Source of the DNA: Streptomyces misionensis
Lineage (GTDB): Bacteria > Actinomycetota > Actinomycetes > Streptomycetales > Streptomycetaceae
Direction: 5' to 3'
NCBI RefSeq assembly: GCF_900104815.1
Contig: NZ_FNTD01000004.1
Location: 2,620,501 to 2,684,500, forward strand
DNA length: 64,000 nt
The position numbers and the translations under genes were made by a program. This document shows positions 59,165 through 64,000 of this stretch, in pieces (the stretch's first letter is position 1; each line of letters begins with the position of its first letter). Below the pieces are notes generated by a model. It was not told where the DNA came from and ran no database searches. It saw only the letters and a program-made list of their open reading frames with translations.

Positions 59165-60142
59165 ATGAGTGAACTCTTCGGCAGACTTCCCGACGGCACC
59201 GAGGTCCATCGCTGGACGCTGGAGCGCGGCGGGACACGGGTGGAGGTCCTGACGTACGGCGGGGTCGTGCGGTCGGTGCGGGTGCCGGACCGGGAGGGCC
59301 GGCCGGCGGAGGTGGCGCTGGGGTTCGCCGCTCTGGACGGTTACCTCGCGCATCCGGACCCGTACCTGGGCGCGGTGATCGGCCGTTACGCCAACCGGCT
59401 GGCGGACGCGCGGTTCCCGCTGGACGGCCGGGTGTACGCCCTGGAGCCGAACGAGGGGCCGAACCTGCTGCACGGCGGTGCGCGGGGCTTCGACAAGCGG
59501 GTGTGGGCGGCGGCGCCGGTGGAGCACGGGGTGCGGCTGAGCCGGGTGAGCCCGCACGGCGAGGAGGGCTTCCCGGGCACCGTGGAGGTCGCGGTGACCT
59601 ACTCCCTGTCCGCGTCGGGCGCGCTGCGGATCTCGTACGAGGCGACGACGGACGCGCCGACGGTGCTCAGCCTCACCAACCACAGCTACTTCAACCTGGC
59701 CGGCGCCGAGTCCGGTTCCGCGGGCGGGCACGAACTGAGGCTCGCCGCCTCCCGGTTCACCCCGGTCGACGAGGGGCTGATCCCGACGGGCGAGCTGCGG
59801 GACGTGGCGGACTCGCGCCTCGACTTCCGTACGGCGCGCAAGGTGGGTTCGGGGTACGACCACAACTACGTGCTGGACAAGGGGGTCACGCGGACGGCGC
59901 AGGAGGTCGCCGAGCTGCACGACCCCGGCTCCGGCCGCACGCTCACCGTCTCGACGACCGAGCCGGGCCTCCAGCTGTACACGGGCGACCATTTGCCGGA
60001 CCCGTTCGTCCCGGGTGCCGGGATCGCCCTGGAGACCCAGCACTTCCCCGACTCCCCGCACCACCCCGACTTCCCCTCGACGGTGTTGCGGCCCGGCGAG
60101 GTGTACCGCTCGGAGACGGTGTACGGGTTCTCGGCGCGCTGA
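59165..60142 (+). CDS. Aldose 1-epimerase (galactose mutarotase family)
   Basis: A 325-aa sugar mutarotase. NRLADARFPLDGRVYAL and NEGPNLLHGGARGFDKRVWA contain the conserved Arg and HGG. The catalytic His is in LSLTNHSYFNLAG and the catalytic Glu in GIALETQHFPDSPHH. It interconverts alpha and beta anomers of galactose or glucose in the cytoplasm. No signal peptide is present. The ATG at 59165 lies ~25 bases after the GDSL stop; TAGGGTTTTCACC precedes it, so it may have its own promoter. Confidence 0.9.
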   Translation: MSELFGRLPDGTEVHRWTLERGGTRVEVLTYGGVVRSVRVPDREGRPAEVALGFAALDGYLAHPDPYLGAVIGRYANRLADARFPLDGRVYALEPNEGPNLLHGGARGFDKRVWAAAPVEHGVRLSRVSPHGEEGFPGTVEVAVTYSLSASGALRISYEATTDAPTVLSLTNHSYFNLAGAESGSAGGHELRLAASRFTPVDEGLIPTGELRDVADSRLDFRTARKVGSGYDHNYVLDKGVTRTAQEVAELHDPGSGRTLTVSTTEPGLQLYTGDHLPDPFVPGAGIALETQHFPDSPHHPDFPSTVLRPGEVYRSETVYGFSAR

Positions 60143-60194
60143 ACGCGCGCGGGGGCGGGCCGGCCCGGGAGCCGTCCTGTCGCGGCCCCGGGGT

Positions 60195-60222
60195 GTCCCC
60201 CGGCCGGTGCGGGCCGGGGGAC
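60195..60222. terminator. Bidirectional intrinsic terminator
   Basis: An 11-bp perfect stem (60195-60205 with 60212-60222) with a 6-base loop lies between the convergent epimerase and Tat-exported protein genes. Confidence 0.75.
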
Positions 60223-60232
60223 GCCGGGTCGG

Positions 60233-61360
60233 TCAGACGGTGGCGGTCCGCCCGGTGACCGGGCAGGTGCCGGCCGCCGCCGCGCCGAAGGCGGCGGTCC
60301 TGGCGGCGGGCGCGGTGCCGTCGAGCTGCTTGAGGATCTCCTTCGAGAGCAGGTCCTCCTTGCCCTTGAGGGCGTCGGCGACGTCGAGGGCGGAGTTGAA
60401 GACCATCTCGGCCGCCACGTTGTCCTGGACGATGCGGGCGAGGTTGTCCAGGGCCACGCCGATCGGGTCCGCGGGGGTCTCCGCGGTCGGCAGGTCGATG
60501 AGGTGGGTGTCCACCTTCGCCTGGTTCATGGTGCGCCGGATGATGATGGACGCCTGGTTCAGTTCGGCGGTCGTCCAGATCGACAGCACCATGACGTACA
60601 GGTCGCTCCACGCGGCTTCGCCGATCAGCGCCCGCCACCGCTTCATCAGCGCCTCGATGCCGGTGATCTGCGCGGTGGAGGCGAAGGTCATGTTGACCCG
60701 GATGGACGGGTAGACGGTGGCGGCGAACTGGTTGAAGGCCACCATGTCGAAGGACTTGGCGCCGAGGGCGGTGTCGATGAACCGGATGGCCTCGGTGAGG
60801 ATGGTGTTGCTGGAGGTCTCCAGGTCGGCGGGGAGGTTCGCCGTGGGCAGCTTGGTGCGGGCCGCGTTGAGGGTGGTCCGGAAGCTGGTCAGCGGGGTGG
60901 TCCAGCCGGTGTCGCCCGCGGCCTTGAAGGCGACCATGGCCAGGTCGTGCGGGTCGATGCGGTCGGCGTTGGGGATGTTCGGCACCTTGCCGCCGAGGTA
61001 GGCGGCGATCACCGAGTAGATGCCGAGGGGCACGTGGGCGATGGACTTGGCCAGTTCGAAGTACTCCGGAACCGGGTCCACCGTCTCCACCTGGACGCCC
61101 TTGTCGATCAGGGTGAAGCGCCCGCCGACGGCGTTGTTCTGCACGACGACGACCGGGCTGAGGTGCTTGATCAGTTCTGCCTTCAGGGACGCGTAGTTGG
61201 CGCGCATCCCGGAGTTGACGCCGCGTATCGCGTCCCGCGCGGCCTTCTCGTCGGTCGCGGTGGTCGCGGCCGAGGCGTTGGTGGCCGCCTGGGTCTCCAT
61301 CAGCAGGGTGGCTGCCCCTACGGCGGAAACGGTCCCCAGAAATCCTCTGCGAGTGGTCAT
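60233..61360 (-). CDS. Tat-exported protein of unknown function
   Basis: A 375-aa protein. The twin-arginine signal MTTRRGFLGTVSAVGAATLL (R-R-G-F-L-G) is followed by an Ala-rich cleavage region near residue 30. The mature part is mostly helical, Ala/Thr-rich and cysteine-free until the C-terminus, which ends AAAGTCPVTGRTATV with a single Cys in CPVTG. Segments such as HLSPVVVVQNNAVGGRFTLI and TFASTAQITGIEALMKRW do not match a family I know. Tat export suggests a folded or cofactor-bearing protein. The ATG at 61360 has GACGGGG upstream. It lies 168 bases beyond the isochorismatase-like lipoprotein gene on the same strand. Confidence 0.72.
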   Translation of the reverse strand: MTTRRGFLGTVSAVGAATLLMETQAATNASAATTATDEKAARDAIRGVNSGMRANYASLKAELIKHLSPVVVVQNNAVGGRFTLIDKGVQVETVDPVPEYFELAKSIAHVPLGIYSVIAAYLGGKVPNIPNADRIDPHDLAMVAFKAAGDTGWTTPLTSFRTTLNAARTKLPTANLPADLETSSNTILTEAIRFIDTALGAKSFDMVAFNQFAATVYPSIRVNMTFASTAQITGIEALMKRWRALIGEAAWSDLYVMVLSIWTTAELNQASIIIRRTMNQAKVDTHLIDLPTAETPADPIGVALDNLARIVQDNVAAEMVFNSALDVADALKGKEDLLSKEILKQLDGTAPAARTAAFGAAAAGTCPVTGRTATV

Positions 61361-61528
61361 GCCCCGTCTTTCCGTGATCAGTGATCGGTCTTCGTGGGGT
61401 GGGGGGAAAGGCGTGGGGGGGCGTGGGGGTGTTCGTGGGGGTGGGCCGGCCTGCCGGCGTGTCCGGTCACCGGCGGGCCGGCCGGTCCATGGGTGCCCGG
61501 GGGCACCGGCGGCGTACGCCGCGGCGGA

Positions 61529-62248
61529 TCAGGTCAGGGATTTCTGCGACGGCACCACGACGCCGTAGAGGTCCTGGACCGTGGCGAGGGCGGCCTCGTG
61601 CACCTGCCGCGCGGGGATGCCCTCGGGGTCGCCCTTCAGCGGCAGCGGCCGGGTGGCCGAGGCGTCGGCCACGACGGTGGGGTGGTAGCCGGCCAGGAAC
61701 GCGCCCTGCGTGGTGAACAGGACGCACATGTTGGTCATGAAGCCGGCGACGATGACGTTCTTGCGCCCCGCCTGCTTGACCTTCTGCGCGAGATCGGTGC
61801 CGTGGAAGCCGTCCGGAACGCTCTTGCGGACGACCGGCTCGCCCTTCGCGGGCTCGAGGTCCGGGATGATCTGTCCGGCCTTCGACGAGAGGTCGTAGCC
61901 CTTGTCGACGATGTGGATGACCGGCGTGCCCGCCGCGCGGGCCCGGTTCAGCAGCGCCTTGGCGTTGGCCACGGCCGGCTTCCAGCCGTCGAGTTCCATG
62001 ACACCGTCGGTGTAGGTGTTCTGGTAGTCGACCAGGATGAGCGTGGCGTCGGAGAGCGTGGCCGGGGTCTCGTCGAAGCCGTTGAGCTCGCGCAGCGTCG
62101 TGGTGTCCTCGGCGACGTTCGTCCGTGCGGCGGGCGCCGCGGCCGGCTTCGCGGCGGAGGAGTCCTGCGAGCCGGAGCCGCACGCGGCGAGCGTGGCGCT
62201 GAGGAGGGCGGCGGTGCCGAGCGCGGCGATGCGGCGCGTTGACCTCAT
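61529..62248 (-). CDS. Isochorismatase-like hydrolase lipoprotein
   Basis: A 239-aa exported protein. The signal peptide with lipobox LAAC (Cys ~23) and a ~30-residue Ala/Ser linker precede a cysteine-hydrolase domain: LILVDYQNTYTDGVMELDGW (Asp), VVRKSVPDGFHGTDL (Lys), VAGFMTNMCVLFTTQGAFLA (nucleophile Cys). An extracytoplasmic isochorismatase-fold lipoprotein is unusual. Its domain is a close relative of the product of the upstream gene. The ATG overlaps that gene's stop by four bases (ATGA). Product and substrate are unknown. Confidence 0.85.
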   Translation of the reverse strand: MRSTRRIAALGTAALLSATLAACGSGSQDSSAAKPAAAPAARTNVAEDTTTLRELNGFDETPATLSDATLILVDYQNTYTDGVMELDGWKPAVANAKALLNRARAAGTPVIHIVDKGYDLSSKAGQIIPDLEPAKGEPVVRKSVPDGFHGTDLAQKVKQAGRKNVIVAGFMTNMCVLFTTQGAFLAGYHPTVVADASATRPLPLKGDPEGIPARQVHEAALATVQDLYGVVVPSQKSLT

Positions 62249-62838
62249 CGGCCCAGCTCCTCCTGGGACGCGACGACGACCCCGTACAGGTCGGCGATGG
62301 TGGCGAGGGCGCTGAGGTGCACGCCCTGGGCGTCCAGTTCCGTTCCGTTGACCGGCAGCGCGCGGGTGGCGCAGGCGTCGGCCACCACGGTGGGCCGGTT
62401 GCCGCGCAGGAAGGCGCCCTGGGCGGTGAAGGCCACGCACATGTGGGTCATGAAGCCGGCGATGACCAGGTCGCCGCGGCCCGCCTCGTCCACCAGCCGG
62501 CCCAGTTCGGTGCCGTGGAAGGCGTCGGGGGCCTGCTTGACGACGACGGGCTCGCCGTCGGCCGCGGCCACGCTCGGGTGGATCCGTCCGATCTCGGCGC
62601 GGATGTCGTACGGCGTGCCCTCGCCGCCGTCGTTGACGACGTGGATGACCTTGGCGCCCTCCCGGCGGGCGCGTTCCAGCAGCCGGGCCGCGGCGTCGAG
62701 GGCCGGCTGCCAGCCGTCCAGCTCCATCACACCGGTGGTGTAGGTGTTCTGGTAGTCGATCAGGACCAGGGTGGAATCGGCCAGCTTCGCGGGGGTCTCG
62801 TCGAAGCCGTTGAGCTGACGCAGCGTCGTTCTGGGCAT
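62245..62838 (-). CDS. Isochorismatase-like cysteine hydrolase (cytoplasmic)
   Basis: A 197-aa hydrolase of the isochorismatase/nicotinamidase fold. The triad is visible: Asp in STLVLIDYQNTYTTGVMELD, Lys in PVVVKQAPDAFHGTEL, Cys in IAGFMTHMCVAFTAQGAFLR. The N-terminus TTLRQLNGFDETPAKLADST matches the lipoprotein paralogue after its linker, showing a tandem duplication. It is the first gene of a two-gene, ATGA-coupled operon, divergent from a GlxA-type regulator. The substrate is an amide, urea or isochorismate-like compound. The ATG at 62838 has a weak GGCGGTATTCC upstream. Confidence 0.88.
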   Translation of the reverse strand: MPRTTLRQLNGFDETPAKLADSTLVLIDYQNTYTTGVMELDGWQPALDAAARLLERARREGAKVIHVVNDGGEGTPYDIRAEIGRIHPSVAAADGEPVVVKQAPDAFHGTELGRLVDEAGRGDLVIAGFMTHMCVAFTAQGAFLRGNRPTVVADACATRALPVNGTELDAQGVHLSALATIADLYGVVVASQEELGR

Positions 62839-62899
62839 GGAATACCGCCTGAGAAATCGGGAGTTGGCGAGGCAGCGCGCCGTGCGGCGGCTTGCGCCT

Positions 62900-62937
62900 A
62901 TGACGCTATGGCCCGCCCCGTCGCGTCGGCAATGACG
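62900..62937. promoter_or_regulatory. ATGACG direct repeats upstream of the isochorismatase operon
   Basis: ATGACG occurs at 62900-62905 and 62932-62937 in the 160-bp divergent gap. The 32-base period (three helical turns) suits binding by an AraC-type activator on one DNA face. The GlxA-type neighbour is the obvious candidate; this is inference. Confidence 0.4.
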
Positions 62938-62998
62938 TCTAGCATGCAGAAACCGACATCGCGGAGGCCGGTGTCGTCCTGACCGTCCGGAGGGGTTC

Positions 62999-63991
62999 GT
63001 GCGCACCGCCCGCCAGCTGATCGTGATCGTCCTGTTCGACCAGGTCGACCTGCTCGACGTCACCGGGCCGCCGGAGGTCTTCCACCTCGCGCGGCGCGAG
63101 ACGGAGGAGGCGGCCGCGTACGAGGTGGTGCTCGCCGCCGAGACCATGGACCCGGTGGTCACGGCCGCCGGGGTGCGGGTGCTGCCCGACGTCACCTTCG
63201 ACGGACTGGCGGCGCGCGGCATCGACACGGTGATCGTGCCGGGGGCGGTGGAGGTGGACGGCGACCACCGCGTGCACCCGCTGGTGGACCCGGCGCTGGT
63301 GCGGCGGGTGCGGGAACTCGCCGACCGCACCCGCAGGGTGGCCTCCGTCTGCGTCGGCGCCCACATCCTCGCGGCGGCCGGACTGCTCGACGGCAAGCGC
63401 GCCACCACGCACTGGTCGACCGCGCGGCAACTGGCCGCCGACCACCCGGCGGTGGCGGTCGACGCCGACCCGATCTTCATCCGGCAGGGGAACGTGTGGA
63501 CCGGCGCGGGCATCAGCGCCTGTCTCGACCTCTCCCTCGCGCTGATCGCCGACGACCTCGGCGAGGCCGTCGCGCTGCGGGTCGCCCGGCAGCTGGTGAT
63601 GTACCTGAAACGGCCCAGCGGGCAGAGCCAGTTCAGCGTCCCTCTGGAGCAGGTCTCCACGACGCGGCGCATCGAGGATCTGCGCCACTACGTGCTGCGC
63701 CACATCGCCGAGCCGCTGACCGTCGCCCAGCTCGCGGAACACGCGCACATCAGCGACCGGCAGCTCACCAGGATCTTCAAGAACGAGCTGGGCACGACCC
63801 CGCACGCCTACATCGAGTCGGTGCGCGTGGAACACGCGCGCAACCAGCTGGAGTCCACCGACGCCACGCTCGAACGCATCGCGGCCGCCTGTGGGTTCGG
63901 CACCCTCGACACCCTGGTCCGGGCCTTCCGGCGCAGGCTGGACACCACGCCGACCGAGTACCGGCGGCGGTTCAGGACCACTGCCGACTGA
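62999..63991 (+). CDS. GlxA-family transcriptional regulator (DJ-1/PfpI plus AraC HTH)
   Basis: A 330-aa regulator. The N-terminal DJ-1/PfpI-like domain (residues ~8-190) has IVIVLFDQVDLLDVTGPPEV and the nucleophile-elbow region VASVCVGAHILAAAGLLDGK, with Cys kept. The C-terminal AraC/XylS double HTH occupies ~225-325: LTVAQLAEHAHISDRQLTRI, FKNELGTTPHAYIESVRVEH, RIAAACGFGTLDTLVRAFRR. It is divergent from the isochorismatase pair, which it probably controls. The GTG at 62999 has GGAGGGG upstream, an ideal ribosome binding site. The stop is 10 bases from the window end. Confidence 0.9.
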   Translation: MRTARQLIVIVLFDQVDLLDVTGPPEVFHLARRETEEAAAYEVVLAAETMDPVVTAAGVRVLPDVTFDGLAARGIDTVIVPGAVEVDGDHRVHPLVDPALVRRVRELADRTRRVASVCVGAHILAAAGLLDGKRATTHWSTARQLAADHPAVAVDADPIFIRQGNVWTGAGISACLDLSLALIADDLGEAVALRVARQLVMYLKRPSGQSQFSVPLEQVSTTRRIEDLRHYVLRHIAEPLTVAQLAEHAHISDRQLTRIFKNELGTTPHAYIESVRVEHARNQLESTDATLERIAAACGFGTLDTLVRAFRRRLDTTPTEYRRRFRTTAD

Positions 63992-64000
63992 GCGGGGCGG

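Overview
This is a high-GC chromosomal segment with a strong third-position G/C bias in every believable reading frame. It carries frequent GTG/TTG starts, GGAGG-type ribosome binding sites, twin-arginine and lipoprotein exports, DUF3145/DUF3052/DUF2277/DUF4429 proteins and a fasR-fabD-fabH-acpP-fabF operon. Together these point to Streptomyces. From memory, the gene order around aceE, the DUF3052 gene, the peroxiredoxin, the terD genes and the fab operon matches the SCO2365-SCO2391 part of the S. coelicolor core. I see no insertion sequence, prophage, CRISPR array or classical biosynthetic gene cluster.

Layout. 1-10.7 kb: a DUF1275 fragment, a GT87-PAP2 fusion, a ProP-like symporter, a DHA2 efflux pump with a divergent TetR gene and three identical-pattern operators, an O-methyltransferase, an FHA-like protein and a pair of related proline-rich/membrane proteins. 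10.7-18.1 kb: a DHA2 pump fused to a C-terminal winged helix, a peptidoglycan-binding membrane protein, a HAD phosphatase, a GDT1 manganese exporter behind a yybP-ykoY riboswitch, a secreted HNH nuclease, DedA, DoxX and DUF2277 proteins. 18.1-25.2 kb: helR (RNA polymerase recycling, rifamycin tolerance) behind a rifamycin-associated element, a lysoplasmalogenase-like membrane protein, a tRNA-Val, a DUF4097 lipoprotein, a coiled-coil membrane protein and a DUF4383 protein. 25.3-30.2 kb: a three-gene cell-envelope group on the minus strand (transglycosylase/PBP with a degenerate transpeptidase, a polysaccharide deacetylase-like protein and an Amidase_6 protein).

30.8-39.4 kb is the most intriguing region. 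It is a tellurite-type (ter) stress island with three TerD proteins, a TerA-like protein and a DUF475/TerC-like membrane protein. Next to them is an operon encoding an HpcH/HpaI lyase, a PRTase-TRSP-StiP-PELOTA fusion and a HAD phosphatase. This is the proposed but biochemically uncharacterised nucleoside-like biosynthetic module of ter systems. Peroxiredoxin and DUF3052 genes follow.

41-57.4 kb is central carbon to lipid metabolism: aceE (acetyl-CoA supply) and, 9 kb on, fasR with the type II fatty acid synthase operon and a clear inverted repeat between fasR and fabD. In between lie a DHA2 pump/TetR pair, a MerR/aldo-keto reductase pair with a textbook 19-bp-spacer promoter, and several hydrolases. 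57.5-64 kb: DUF3145, a GDSL lipoprotein, an aldose epimerase, a Tat-exported protein of unknown function, and a tandem pair of isochorismatase-like hydrolases (one cytoplasmic, one lipoprotein) divergent from a GlxA-type AraC regulator.

Ten strong hairpins at gene ends and several palindromic operators are listed separately. Starts were chosen by ribosome binding site and family N-terminus; where these conflict the entry says so.
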